DNA of 64,000 nucleotides from Cymodocea nodosa (lineage: Eukaryota; Streptophyta; Magnoliopsida; Alismatales; Cymodoceaceae): positions 4,117,501-4,181,500 of the forward strand of contig CM072345.1 in the NCBI GenBank assembly GCA_036874045.1, given 5' to 3'. A program made the position numbers and the translations under genes. Every line of letters starts with the position of its first letter. Positions within the stretch are counted from its first letter, which is position 1. Positions 11,633 through 23,366 of the stretch are shown in pieces. Under the pieces are notes generated by a model, which worked only from the letters and a program-made list of their open reading frames with translations, was not told the DNA's origin and searched no databases.

Positions 11633-12587
11633 GAAGCCATTTTCACCAAGCACCGACTCATATCTTAGGAGATCGTAAAGCTTCTAGCCTTGGTTTCGAG
11701 TTGATGCTAGTATGCTAAAGAGGAGATCATCTTGTAATTCTAAACTCGCGATTCTATAGGGAGAGGAGGCAGAATTGTAAGTGATTAAGTTTTCAATGGT
11801 GTAATTGCATAGCATGTAGTGACGGAAGTATTTACAGTCGATAAAGATTTTTACATTTCACCTTTCGCCCTTTTTCATGAACATCTCAAAACAAAAATAC
11901 CAAAAACAACTACTTATCTATGTTTATATTTAGTATTTAAGTGTTGTATTGTTTGTTTTGTATCGTGATTAAAGTTATCATTGTCAGTATTATAAATGTT
12001 TTATGTTTGTTTGATTCAGAAAATAGAAAATAGTATTACAATTTACTGAAATTGATTTGTTCTAGGTAGTTCAAGATTTTAATGGTTACTGTTTGAAATA
12101 TTTGAATGTTAGTGTTACTTAATGATAAATCTAATATTAACTAGCATTAAAGAACTTAATTGATGTTATTTACAATCTATTGAACCACCCAATGGTTGGC
12201 CGAATTCCTCTGTAAATAGCAGTATTAAACTGGAAAGATAGGTTCGTAGAGTTAACTTAAGTCCACGAGATTAGTCCGTTGAGTTAGCCATAACTCCACG
12301 AACTTAGTCTGTTATGTTAACTATAACTCAACAGGGTGAATACTAAACACATTAAGTATAATATAAGAAAACAGAACAGTACACAATTCTTACATCAATT
12401 CTCTGTGGGATCAACCTGTACTTGCACACAAATACAATATACACTGTGCACTTGTAGTTAAATCACAAATTGGAATTAATATCTAATTTGTGTGAAAGGT
12501 TGTTTGTTTACTTCTAAAAGAAATTATTGATATAAGCATAAAGACAAATTAACCAAGTTAAAAACATAAGTTAACAAATACAAGTTA

Positions 12588-12610
12588 TTTGGTGTCGTTG
12601 CTAGAGAACC
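12588..12610 (+). other. Degenerate gypsy primer binding site after LTR B1
   Basis: TTTGGTGTCGTTGCTAGAGA resembles TTTGGCGCCGTTGCCGGGGA, the common primer site of plant Athila/Tat-type gypsy elements, with C-to-T and G-to-A type differences. Weaker versions follow B2 (21315) and B5 (56028). It supports the gypsy assignment of LTR B. Copia coding sequence begins only about 30 bases downstream, which is not a normal arrangement. Confidence 0.55.
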
Positions 12611-12639
12611 AAACAAGTTCTCTAGTGCTGCCTAAGCAA

Positions 12640-13030
12640 CTGAATAGCAGTTCATTAATTTCATGGTTAGTAAGAAGCAGAATTGTGTTGCCTTATCAAC
12701 TACTAAAGTTGAATATGTTGTTGCTGCCCTATGCTATGTACAAATTCTTTGGATGAAAAAAACTATGAAAGATTATAGAATTATATATGGAAAAACTCCT
12801 ATTAATTGTGACAGTAATAGTGCAATAAGTTTGTCAAAGAATCTTGTGCTGCACTCTCGGGCAAAACATATGGAGATAAAACACCATTTTTTGAGAGATA
12901 ATGTTATGAAGGAGAACATTGACCTAAATTTTGTTTCTACTCATGAGTAGTTGGCAGATACTTTCACAAAGCCTCTTGAAGAAAAATAGTTCATTAAATT
13001 GAGAAGAGATTTAGGAATATGATGCCTAAA
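12640..13030 (+). pseudogene. RNase H fragment of copia F
   Basis: Reads 'SKKQNCVALSTTKVEY' followed by 'AISLSKNLVLHSRAKHMEIK' and 'TFTKPLEEK', the C-terminal copia RNase H. A one-base loss near 12668 changes the frame within the 'SW-SKK' block. TAG stops replace the usual Gln before 'LADTFTKP' (12948) and occur again at 12988. The first acidic residue of RNase H is absent because the left end is truncated, and the usual E of 'TEAEY' reads K-V-E-Y. Nonfunctional. Confidence 0.85.
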
Positions 13031-14537
13031 TAATTTTTAACATTACCTACTATCCTTTATCTTCTACTTTTTTAATATTTACTTCACCATCTTATTTTCT
13101 ATTATTGATTCATATTGAGTTATTTTGATGATCTATTTCTATTTAGCTATTCTTGAGAATATTTACTGAATTCTTGCTCTTGTTTAATTATTTTCTTCTT
13201 TCAAAATCTTTTTCAAACATTTTTATTTAAAAAAAAAATTTATATATATATTATAAAAATCACAACATTTGTTTCATGGGATTTTCTACTAAGTTTTTAA
13301 GTTACAATGATTTCATACAACTATATTAAAATCAACTCAAATTAATTCACAAAAGTTACTAAAGGTTTTAGCTCCACAAATCAAATAATGCCCAAATGAC
13401 ACTTAGAATAGGGATCTAAATCTGAAAAATAGCCAAGTTACCTTATTAATTCAGTGATTGTATTCCTATTTGCTAGACTGAATATTACATGATTAGAAAA
13501 TTTAGAGGTATTTAATATGTGAGGGTGAAAAATAAGGAAAAGTGGTTGGAAGCAATAAGACTCAAGATATTTAACTTGACCATGTCCAAATGTTTTTAAC
13601 TTTCTACTCTTTCCCATTTTCAGTACTGTCAAAGTAATGGCCATTATCAAAATAAATAAATAAATAAATAATTGGAATGTTTGTTGCAAAGAGCAACCAA
13701 CACCTATCATGTCAAAAAAAAAAACTCCAATTATGGCTATGCAGTACTGACAATTTCATAATTCTCAAAGATCTTCTTTTCCTCTTAGTTAATTACATAA
13801 TGAACATTATTCAGGGAAAATATAGCTTGGGGTTGCTTCATGGAAATTTCAAACTGGCCAGAGAGAACATATTAAATGTGTCTGAATTTTTCTATTCTAA
13901 AAACATTAAGTTATAGTACTACAATGTATAAAAACTAAATTCTTTAAGGTTAATAAGGTGAACCATAGGATCAAGTCTTTATGCTAAGTGAAATATGTCA
14001 TTTATCTTAATGTGGAGCCTTGAATTCTTTAGTAATTCACACACAAAAAAATTATATAAACAATAAAAATAAATAAATAAAACAAATCAAAAAATAAAAA
14101 CCTTCTTGCTAATTTGTTTTACACTATTAAATAGGGGGAGTTCTAATTGTTTTTCCTGCTATTGTTGATTTTCTCCATTTTAAATAATATTCCTTTATTT
14201 GGTCATCATATCTTTAAGGGGAGTTATTTTTCTTACCTAGATAAGTGTTGGAAGTCTTCGGAGAGTTAGCTTATTGTTTTAGTAGATTTTCGGATAGTTC
14301 AATCTGTAACTATTCAAAAATTCCTGAGTTTCAGCAAGTTCCTCTTTTTCTGATAGTTATCCTATAACTATCCAAAAATTCTTTTCTTTTCGATAAGTTA
14401 GGCCTCTAACTCACCAATTTTTGGAACTTTCCGATATTTATGTGCTTTCGGAGGGTTATCTTCTCTCTCTGTCTCGACCTTCCAATTCTCAAACCCTTTA
14501 TCTGCTCCATTTCTCGCACCCTCTCCAATTTTCCTAA
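13031..14537 (+). other. Noncoding region of copia F between RNase H and aORF-2
   Basis: No gene seen. It contains a TAAA/AAAT microsatellite near 13648-13672, AT-rich low complexity, a purine tract ATAGGGGGAG at 14132-14141 with a second TAAGGGGAG near 14214, and a cluster of inverted repeats at 14236-14470. One is perfect: GATAGTTAT at 14352-14360 with ATAACTATC at 14364-14372. The layout matches the corresponding regions of elements A and C. Confidence 0.55.
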
Positions 14538-16708
14538 ATGGCTAAGTCTAGACATTTTTCTGGCCTTTCTCTGCAAGAGCAAGAATAAAGCATTCTAGTA
14601 CTGGAACAAGAACTCCAATCAGGTATGGCAGATCTATCTCCTGGAAAAGTTCAACAAATTGTTTTTATCGGAGAAGAAGTTGTCAATATTGAGTCTGTTT
14701 ATGGAACATCAGAAATAGTTACACATTTACTATGTTTGGAAAAACAATTTTCTCTTTTTCACAAATTTTGTCCAATCAGTACTCTGGTTCAGCATCAGAC
14801 TCATCTGAAATCCAAACAAAGAACTTTTAAGAGAAAATCCACCAAACCATATCATGGTCATAAGAAGTAGAAGACTTTGTCTTAGAAGAGCACTACCTCA
14901 TCTTCTATTCCTCCTAGGGTTTCTAAGGGGTCTTCCTCCAAAGATAAAGACATTTTTACTGCAAAAATCAATTCCTTAGAACCTCTATTTAAAGCGGCTT
15001 TTGAGGCTTATGTAAGTCAATTTTTGAGCTCTTTTGTGGATATTAGGGCCTCTGAGAGACACACCCTGCATATGGCCCTACACTTACAAGATACACTAGT
15101 AAGGAGGAGAAATCAAACTTTACTACATAAACTCAATGAGCAACCAGGAATAAAAATTCAAGAACCTTTTGAATTTGCTTGTTATCATATTGCTTCTGAT
15201 ATGACAGATAAGCAAAAATTTACTACTATACTAGAATTCTTTCTACCTACAAAAGGAGTTGATTTCAGGCATGTTGCTAGAAGAACTTATCCTTCAATTC
15301 CTGAGATTTGCATTGGAACTTTACACCAAATTGCTCCTGGTCCTCCTCGCTTGATTTCTGCATCTCCTCCAGTTTTGCCTACAGTTTCCACATCTCCCCT
15401 TCCAACCACTCAATTCACATACTCTAGGAGAAGAAAGAAAACTCTCTCCTCTCATCCGAGTTTTGCCAAACCTCTTTTTGTAAATAGAGAGGAGTTCACA
15501 CCTCCTCCTCCTTCATCTGATGTAGAATCTCATCCAATTTCTTCTCCTCACACTCATATAGTGATACAATGATTGTATGCAGATTCGGGCTCTACTTTTG
15601 TTCCTCCATCTCCTCCACCTTCTGAAACCTCTCTTGTAGATGAAGATCTAGAAGTTCCAGTCACTTATTCTTCAGATATCCTTGCGGATGTATATTATTT
15701 TAGATCTACTGTAGCTAGGGATCTATTTTACAATAAATATCAAGAAATGAAGATCTTCTACAGCAGACCTGTAAATTTTCAAGGAATGGATACAATTCAT
15801 AGTCTACTCAATCATCAAGGGCTTTTAGGTCTTATATCTCCTTCATCCGATTTATCCATTTTTGAAGACCTAATTCCCCTTTTCTACTCAAATCTTGAGA
15901 TTTTTCCACATTTTTTTCTCCTGCACCTACAACATCAAACAATAAGGATTGATGGAGAATTTTTGGAGACCCTTTTGGAATACCATCTACTAGTATCAAT
16001 ATTGCTCTTTCTCCATCAAAACTAGGGTGGCATGAATCTTAAATGAATAAATTGATTGGCAAAACTCCTGGTAAACATTTTAAGCTAGTTAAGACTACAG
16101 ATCTTCATGGCTTAGCCTAGATGATTGCCACCATATTGTCTTCCTCTGTATTTCAGAAAATAGGTCATGTAGATGAATTGGAGAGGAAAGTCTACCAAGC
16201 CACTTATGTTGTGATGGCTGGTATAAAAGTTAACTGGGCAAAAGTAATTATTACTTAGATTACTCATCTGCAAAGTTTTCTATTTTATGCAGATTTCATT
16301 TATCATCTGATGGCCAGATATATTGATTTATCAAGCAAACCTCTGAAATCCATTAAAAGAAGAGTACTACAGCTTAAGGATCTTCAGAGAATGTCCTCCT
16401 CTAATCCGGTTGAGTTGCCCCCTCCTTTTCAACCTTCTGTAACTCAGAATTCAGCATCTAATTCTGCAGCAACTTCACCTCCAACCACACCTCTTTCTAT
16501 AGAAACTCCACCTCTTGCAGCACCTACTCCAACTCCAATAGCTCCATCTACAGTAGTTGACAGTTTTGTTACCCTCTTAAAATAGAATGAGCTTCTACTT
16601 TAACATAATTAGATGCTTTTGGATCAAGTAACTCATTTAGAACAACTTCTGAGGGAGAAGGATAATTTAATTCAAGATTTGTTACAGAAAAAGTCAACTG
16701 AACCTTAG
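14538..16708 (+). pseudogene. Accessory ORF aORF-2 of copia F, one frameshift
   Basis: A single frame runs from ATG 14538 to about 15910 with stops (14586, 14868, 14883 and 15570). It then shifts in a T-run near 15910 and continues with more stops to TAG 16706. The middle is Pro/Ser-rich (15340-15640). The conserved core begins near 15690 with 'YFRSTVARDLFYNKYQEMKI' and includes 'SRPVNFQGM', 'LLNHQGLLGL' and 'FYSNLE' near 15882. It ends around 16380 with 'AGIKVNW' and 'LKDLQRM'. A second Pro/Thr-rich linker (16400-16560) leads to a leucine-heptad C-terminus ('LEQLLREKDNLIQDLLQ'). About 720 codons, similar to the other copies. Function unknown. Confidence 0.78.
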
Positions 16709-16848
16709 TCTTTTTGTTTTCTTTTAATGTAATTTTCTTTGTTTGTTTCACTTTGTATCCATATTGTTTCTTACTCTTCATCAATGAATTTACATTTTAT
16801 TTATCTCCGAGTATCTTTCAATAAATTTCTCCACTTTTTAATTCTAAC

Positions 16849-17005
16849 AAAGGGGGAGAATATATCTGTTTACAGTTTTGTCATCATCAAAAAAGGGGAG
16901 ATTGTTAGTTCAATTATTTTATCAGTTAATTTTGATGAAGTACCAACTAAAAATTGTGGGTCAGCTTTAACATTTTCTGATAAAAATTTGACCATTCCTA
17001 GAAAA
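16849..17005 (+). repeat. Two polypurine tracts and 3' LTR start of copia F
   Basis: AAAGGGGGAGAA at 16849-16860 and AAAAAAGGGGAG at 16889-16900 are separated by 28 bases. TGTTAGTTCAATT at 16903 is the LTR start, with the TTTTGATGAAG block typical of these copia LTRs. The LTR is cut off after roughly 100 bp. Confidence 0.7.
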
Positions 17006-17017
17006 TTGTATTACTAG

Positions 17018-17677
17018 AGACCAACTAGAAATTGGGATGAGGATTTATGCTTAAGTGTGTATAATTTTCTAAATAGATCTTGGACTGAAAATACTATAAT
17101 ATATTTAGGATAGAAAGCGTTAATTAACAACATACATGTCGTAATTGATGGATATATATATTTAGTGTCAGATATATTAGTTGCATTTAGATCTGATTTA
17201 TACATAGTAAGCATAAATAGTTATGATAATGACTTTATAGAAATATTGCCTATATCGAGTGATATAGCTAAACCACCGTTTGCAGAATATGATAAAATTC
17301 AATTAGGAATGTGGTATAATGAACATGATGATCCTACTTTATGTCTGATAAGATGGTAGGATGAATTGATGAAATTTCAAATATGGATTATCAAAGACCT
17401 AAATGAATGGAAGTGGGAAGAGGAATATATTGAAATAGATGTAGAAATAGAAACAACTACATTATCTTGGAACAAAAAAGGATCCCTTTCTGCATTTTAA
17501 TTTATTAATGGAAATACACTTATATTTAGTAGTGAAAACAAACTGCATGTTTACAAGTTAAAAAGGAAAGCAGACTACATTAAAATAGAATTAATAACAA
17601 GAAGAATTATGCCTAAAAAGTTTGCTTGGACTGACATGTTTATTCCATTTGTTACTACTTTTCAATCATGTTCTTAA
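17018..17677 (+). pseudogene. F-box-associated-domain-like gene fragment
   Basis: One frame reads through this stretch with a few stops (17111, 17357 and about 17498). Visible blocks: 'NNIHVVIDGYIYLVSD', 'LVAFRSDLYIVSI', 'FQIWIIKDLNEWKWEEEY' and 'INGNTLIFSSENKLHVYKLK'. This pattern of beta-strand repeats with an aromatic 'W.IKD' block resembles the C-terminal interaction domain of plant F-box proteins, substrate adaptors of SCF ubiquitin ligases. The N-terminal F-box is not present. It is not part of any retroelement gene I recognise. It may be a host gene remnant or a captured fragment. The call rests on pattern memory and could be wrong. Confidence 0.4.
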
Positions 17678-18195
17678 ATTGTGATTCTGTACTTTTAATG
17701 TTGTGTGAATTCTGCATTTACTTTTAGAAAAGGAAGAAAAATTTTTAGTTTTTGTTTTATTTTATAAAAAGAAAAGAAAAAATATATATATCAATCTAGT
17801 TTGTTGGTATCTATTTTGGAAAATCAACTAACTTGCTTGTGAGCCACCAAAGGCATAGGAGCCTAGGTTCCACACAAGACATTGAATTAACAAATTATGT
17901 TTTGTTATTTTGTTATATATTCTGCTTTTATTTGTGAATGAAAAGTTTTTTAGAATCAAAAGTCAAAAGATATTGAAGGAGATACAAAAGAACAAGGTAT
18001 GTAATTGATTACTTATACTAAATTTACATTTAAACTCAGTTCACGAAGTTATTCATTAACTCAACGAATTAAGTTTGTTGAGTTAGGTGCTAAGTCAACG
18101 AAACAATATTCATGCCTACTAACAATTACTATATTTACTGTAAAATCTTTTACATTGAGGACAATGCCAAATGTAGGTATTGGGGGGAGGTAATT
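17678..18195 (+). other. Noncoding stretch with a gypsy-type polypurine end
   Basis: No gene seen. Near its end, 'acattgaggacaatgcc' at 18152 and TATTGGGGGGAGG at 18178-18190 are the kind of sequence found just before the 3' LTR of plant gypsy elements. No clear LTR start follows. Short palindromes with ACTCAACGAATT and GTTGAGTT halves lie at 18035-18095. Confidence 0.4.
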
Positions 18196-19498
18196 AGATT
18201 AAAAGCCAAGTAATTTTGTTAATTAGAGGAATTAGAATGGTGCTGCAAATTTCTATGGAAACTGAAATTGAAAATTTTTTTTATGAACTTGCTATAACTA
18301 TCTGATAATTGCGACTGTCAAATTTTTAAGAACTGTAACTACTTGAATGTTATATTTAGAATCTTATATAAGATATTGTAAAATTTTACTATTAATACAA
18401 GTCTGGATATAGTATCTTATGTTTTGCTGAATTTTATGAGTTTAACAGTTTCACGATTTAAAAAAAAAAAAATCAGAATGTTTAACTGAAACTCAGTAAA
18501 TTATATGAAATCCTGAAAGAGCTGAAATGTTGATTTTTGGATTAAATGAAATACATAGGATCAAGGATACATTTAATTTGATTAATTAAACTTGTAGATT
18601 GATTTATGTGTAAATCTTATTAAACTACAAAAAAAGTATGGGCTTATTGATATGGATTCATATTTTTAGTAAATAATAGAAACAGGATTATATGAGATTT
18701 GTGTTTTATTGCATCTATATTAATGAAATATGTATATATACTATGTTGAAAAGAAAAAAAAAGAAAAACTTTAAGAGTTTATTGATTTGTTTGATCACAA
18801 GCCTTTTGTACTTGAGCAGATAGGTATGTAAGGATTGTTGACCTCAAAAAGGACTCTTTAAATCTAGCAACCTAAGATCCTGATCATATCTGGGATTGTT
18901 GACTGAAAGCTTGATACATGGGTACACTAGAAAGCTCTTGTATGATTCAAGCTTTTCAAATTAACTTTTAATGTACAAATATACATATACTGTTCTGAAA
19001 AGATAAAAGCGTTTTGTGAAATACAGAAATCTTTTGAATCAAGTATATTTTCTTTTATCTAAGATTATTGAAGTATGAATCTAGATTAGACTTTTGAAGT
19101 TGTTTATTTGAGATACAATTCATTATTCTACTAGTTTTAATCACATTGAGTTGGATTGTGTTTTGATTCATATGTAGTTGAAATTTCTTTTGGAAATCAT
19201 ATTGGAAAATTCAGGATAACAAATGTTAGAAAAGAAAATGATAATATAATTAACACCTATGTGATGCTAATATATTTTGTATGTAATTTACATATGTTTT
19301 AAATATATTTGTAGGTTGAAGAGGAGAAAACAATGTTAAAATAGATTACTGAAAAATACAAAATATTTTTATAGTAATCTAATTTATATATTCTAAAAAA
19401 AAGAAAAATGAAGAATTAATTCTAGCTCTTTAGAAAGACCAACTAGTTAGATCTTAGTAGCTTGCTAAGGGGCATGTAAAATTTAAGTATGGGGGAAG
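18196..19498 (+). repeat. 3' region upstream of LTR B2, homologous to copia post-pol sequence
   Basis: No gene. The stretch 18590-19330 follows the reverse complement of 44130-44890 in copia element C block by block ('gagatttgtgttttattgca', 'cttttgtacttgagcagata', 'ttcaagcttttcaaa', 'gttgtgttttgattcatat'). From about 19330 it becomes gypsy-specific and ends with the tract AAGTATGGGGGAAG at 19485-19498 against LTR B2. Confidence 0.65.
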
Positions 19499-21310
19499 TG
19501 TTTAGAATAAAAAAATGCATAATATTAATGGTTAAATGATGGTTAATTGCATATTATTTAGCTTATCATATGAGAATCAAGCCATTATGTTATAATTGCA
19601 TTGTTATATGCTTTAATGAAAGAATCTGCATAATTTCGAGGAATTAGCGTTAATTAAATATATTTCTGAACTATTGGTAAGTTGCAGATTTTTAATTCTA
19701 AAGTATACAAATTTTCGGTTATTTTGGAGAGTTATATTACATGTACTAGATAGTTATGTTTTAAATGCTTAAAGAATATTTTATTATTTCCTTGAGTACA
19801 TGTGTTGTAACCTTAATGCATGACTTAAGTGAATGTTCGGTAAGTTATCTGTTAACTATCTGAAATGCATCTAAGCATTAGATAGTTAGGTTTGTAAGTA
19901 TCCGAAATATTTGAACTAGTTGTCTTTATTATTGCATGTGTTTTATAGTTGAATCAATGAAGTAAGTCCGTTAAGTTATCTGTAACACCACGGACCATCT
20001 ACTTTCTAATATACCATTGTTGCAGTTGCAGAAATAGGAAATTCGAAGGGAAACCATGATTGCATGTATCACGTAGGAATTCACTCGTAGAAGGAAGAAG
20101 AAATCATCATCGTTGATATGAATGAAGGAAATCCAACCGATCATCTAAGTAGAAACAATTACTATAGAAAGTAATATAAAAGAAGAGGAGAAAGACGAAG
20201 AAAGTGTGTGTATAAAGGGGGAGAATCGTGCTAACTGCAAGAAGTGTCAGAAGTTCCCTGAAGTTCCACACCACCACCAAAATCACCAACCATCAGAGGT
20301 ATGTGAGGATACTTTCCTGATGTCAAGTCAATTCTAAGCCAAACACGGTGATTGACAACCACTATGAGGAGTGATCGTGTCGTAGGAAGGAAAGTCATTT
20401 TCACCAAGCACCGACTCATTTCTCAAGAGATCGTAAAGCTTCTAGCCTTAGTTTCAGGTTGATGCCAATATGCTGAAGAGGCGATCATCTTACAATTCTT
20501 GGTTCGCGATTCTATAGGGAGAGGAGGCAAGATTGTAAGTGATTAAGTTTTCAGTGGTGTAATCACATCGCATGTAGTGACAAAAGTTTTTACTATCGAT
20601 AGAGATTTTTACATTTCACCTTTCACTCATCTTCAGGAACATATCAAAACAAAAATAGCAAAAACAACAAATCATCTGTGTTTACATTTAGTATTAAAGT
20701 GTTGTATTGTTTGTTTGTATCGTGATTAATGTTATCATTGTCAGTATTGTGAATGTTTTATGTTTGTTTGATTCAGAAAATAGAAAATAGTTTTATTGTT
20801 TACTGAAATTGATTCGTTCTAGATACTTAAAGATTTTAATAGTTATTGCTTGAAATATCTGAATGTTAGTGTTGCTTAATGATAAATCTAATATTAACTA
20901 ACATTAAATAGCTTAATTGATGTTATTACATTCTGTGGAACCGCCCAATGGTTGGCTGAATTCCTTTGTAAATTGTAGTATTTAATTGGAAAGGTAGGCT
21001 CGTGGAGTTAACTCAAGTCCACGGGTTAGTCCGTTGAGTTAGCCATAACTCCACGAACTAAGTCTATTGTGTTAACTGTAACTCAATGGAGTGCTTAACT
21101 AAACACATATAAACTCCAATATAAAAATCAAAATAGTACACAATTCTTACTCAATCTCTATGGGATCGACATGTACTTGCACATAAATACAATATACATT
21201 GTGCACTTGCAGTTAAAATACAAATTGGATTTAATATCTAATTTGTGTGAAAGGTTGTTTGTTTACTTCTAAAAGTAATTATTGATATAAGCAAAAAAAC
21301 AAATTAAACA
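19499..21310 (+). repeat. LTR B2 of the gypsy family, uninterrupted
   Basis: 1,812 bp from TGTTTAGAAT to ACAAATTAAACA; the ends form the inverted pair TGTTTA/TAAACA. It has CACGTG boxes, a TATA-like ATATAAAAGAAG at about 20173, and the 'tcgacatgtacttgcac' block near 21168. The adjacent 60 bases (21311-21370) are leader with a degraded primer site. Confidence 0.8.
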
Positions 21311-21370
21311 AGTTTTCTGGCACTACTATATAAACAAGTTTAAGATTTAACTTTTCACAACAATACAGTT

Positions 21371-21725
21371 CTCTTTTTATCTAATGATAAAAAGGGGGAG
21401 AAGAATAAAGAAAAATTACATGGTAGGCAGGGGGAGAATTCCTAGCACACAAATAGGGGGAGAAATCTACTCTAGTATTCTGTACTCACTGTAAATCATG
21501 TAACTCTAGAAATCTGTTTCACTTATTTTCTATATGACTGAATGTATAGAAATAAACTAGGGAGTGAAATACATGTAATTAAATGTAAAGAATTTTGTCA
21601 TTATTAAAAAGGGGGAGATTGTTAGAACCCTTGTATTTTGATAATGTAAAAACCTGTGTGAGAAAATAAATTGTATTTCACAGATATCACAAGACAGTTC
21701 AGCAAAATGAAGATCAAAAGGTAGA
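21371..21725 (+). repeat. 3' end of copia family D: four polypurine tracts and first 106 bp of LTR
   Basis: GGGGGAG tracts lie at 21389-21402, 21428-21438, 21452-21466 and 21605-21618. The LTR starts at 21620 with TGTTAGAACCCTTGTATTTT and matches the reverse complement of the end of solo LTR D (27560-27668). Multiple tracts are a known feature of Sireviruses. LTR B3 interrupts the LTR at 21726. Confidence 0.8.
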
Positions 21726-23366
21726 TGTTTAGAATGAAAAAGTGCATAATATTAGCAGTTAAATGATGGTTAATTGCAAAATATTTAGCTTATCATATGA
21801 GAATTAAGCCATTATATTATAATTGCACTATTATATGCTTTAATGAAAGAATCTACATAATTTCAGGAAATTAACATTAATTAAGTATATTTCTGAACTA
21901 TCGATGAATTACAAGCTTTGAAATTCCTAAGTAACTGAATTTTCTATTATTTTGGAGAGTTATATTGCATGTACTGGACAATTATGTTTTAAACGCATAA
22001 AGAATATTTTATTATTTCTTGGAGTACACGTGTTGTAACCATAATGCATGACTTAAGTAAATGTTCGGTAAGTTATCTGGTAACTATCCAAAATGTGTCG
22101 GAGCATCAGATAGTTAGGTTTGTAAGTATCTAAAACATTTGAACTCGTAAAGTTATATCTTTATTGCACGTGTGTTTTATAGTTAAATCAATGAAGTAGG
22201 TCCGTTGAGTTACACTAACTCCATAGACCATTTATTTTCTAATATGCCCCTATAGCAGTTGTAGAAATAGGAAATTCGAAGGAAAACCACGATTACACGT
22301 ATCATGCAGGAATTCACTCGTGAACTGAAGAAGAAATTACCATCGTTGATATGAAGGAAGGAAATCCAACCGATCATTTAAATAGAAGTAGTTATTACTA
22401 AAAGAAATATAAAAGAAGAGGTGTGAAGTGGTGGAGAACCGCGCTAACTACAAGAAGCATCGGAAGTTCCCTAAAGCTCCACTACACCACCAAAAATCAC
22501 TAACCATCGAAGGTCTGTGAGGATACTTTCTAGATGTCAGGTCGATTTCGAGCCAAACACAGTGACTGACAACCAATATGAGGGAGAGGAGTCAAGATTG
22601 TAAGTGATTAAGTTTTCAGTAGTGTAATCACGTCGCATGTAGTGACGAAAGTTTTTACTGTCAATAGAGATTTTTACATTTTACCTTTCACTCATCTTTA
22701 AGAACATATCAAAACAAAAATACCAAAAACAACAAAGTATCTGTGTTTACATTTAGTATTAAAGTGTCGTATTGTTTATTTTGTATCGTGATTAATGTTA
22801 TCATTGTTAGTATTGTGAATGTTTTATGTTTGTTTGAATCAGAAAATAGAAAATAGTTTTATAGTTTACTGAAATTAATTCATTCCAGATACTTAAAGAT
22901 TTTAATGGTTACTGTTTGAAATATCAGAATGTTAGTGTTGCTTAATTACAAATATAATATTAACTAACATTAAAGAGCTTAATTGATGTTATTTACATTC
23001 TGTGGAACTACCCAATGGTTGGCCGAATTCCTCTGTAAATAATAGTATTTAACTAGAAAGGTAGACTCGTGGAGTTAACTTAAGTCCACAAGGTTAGTCC
23101 GTTGAGTTAACTTAAATTCACGAACTAAGTCTATTGACTCAACGGAGTGCTTAACTAAACAGATATAAACTCCAATATAAAAATCGAAATAGTACACAAT
23201 TCTTACTCAATCTTTGTGAGATCAACCTATACTTGCAAACAAATACAATATACACTATGCACTTGTAGTTAAAATACAAATTGGACTTAATATCTAATTT
23301 GTATGAAAGGTTGTTTGTTTACTTCTAAAAGAATTTATTAATGTAAGCATAAAAACAAATCAAACA
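21726..23366 (+). repeat. LTR B3 of the gypsy family
   Basis: Starts TGTTTAGAATG inside a D LTR and ends ACAAATCAAACA. It is about 170 bp shorter than B2, lacking roughly 22565-22580 material ('caccaagcaccgactc' to the start of the 'gggagaggag' block). Leader-like 'gatttaactttcacaac' follows, then an isolated piece of LTR B sequence (23396-23459) fused to the integrase fragment. Confidence 0.78.

Larger units (their letters stand above)
499..12582 (+). repeat. LTR B1 of a Ty3/gypsy family, split by copia element A
   Basis: The LTR starts TGTTTAGAATG at 499, pauses at 1586, and resumes at 11638 after element A; it ends near 12582, just before a gypsy-like primer site. The same sequence without the insertion is seen at B2 (near 20395) and B4 (near 37975), so the empty site is documented inside the window. 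The 3' part carries the 'gggatcaacctgtacttgcac' type of motif common at plant gypsy LTR ends. The 5' half holds repeated short palindromes. The 3' boundary is uncertain by about 30 bases because B1 has extra sequence there. Confidence 0.75.
12640..17005 (+). mobile_element. Copia fragment F: RNase H to start of 3' LTR
   Basis: A 3' portion of a Sirevirus-type copia element in the order RNase H, noncoding region, purine tract, palindromes, aORF-2, two polypurine tracts and the first ~100 bp of a 3' LTR (TGTTAGTTCAATT at 16903). Everything 5' of RNase H is missing; the left end abuts the gypsy leader after LTR B1. The right end fades into an unrelated F-box-like fragment near 17005. Confidence 0.75.
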
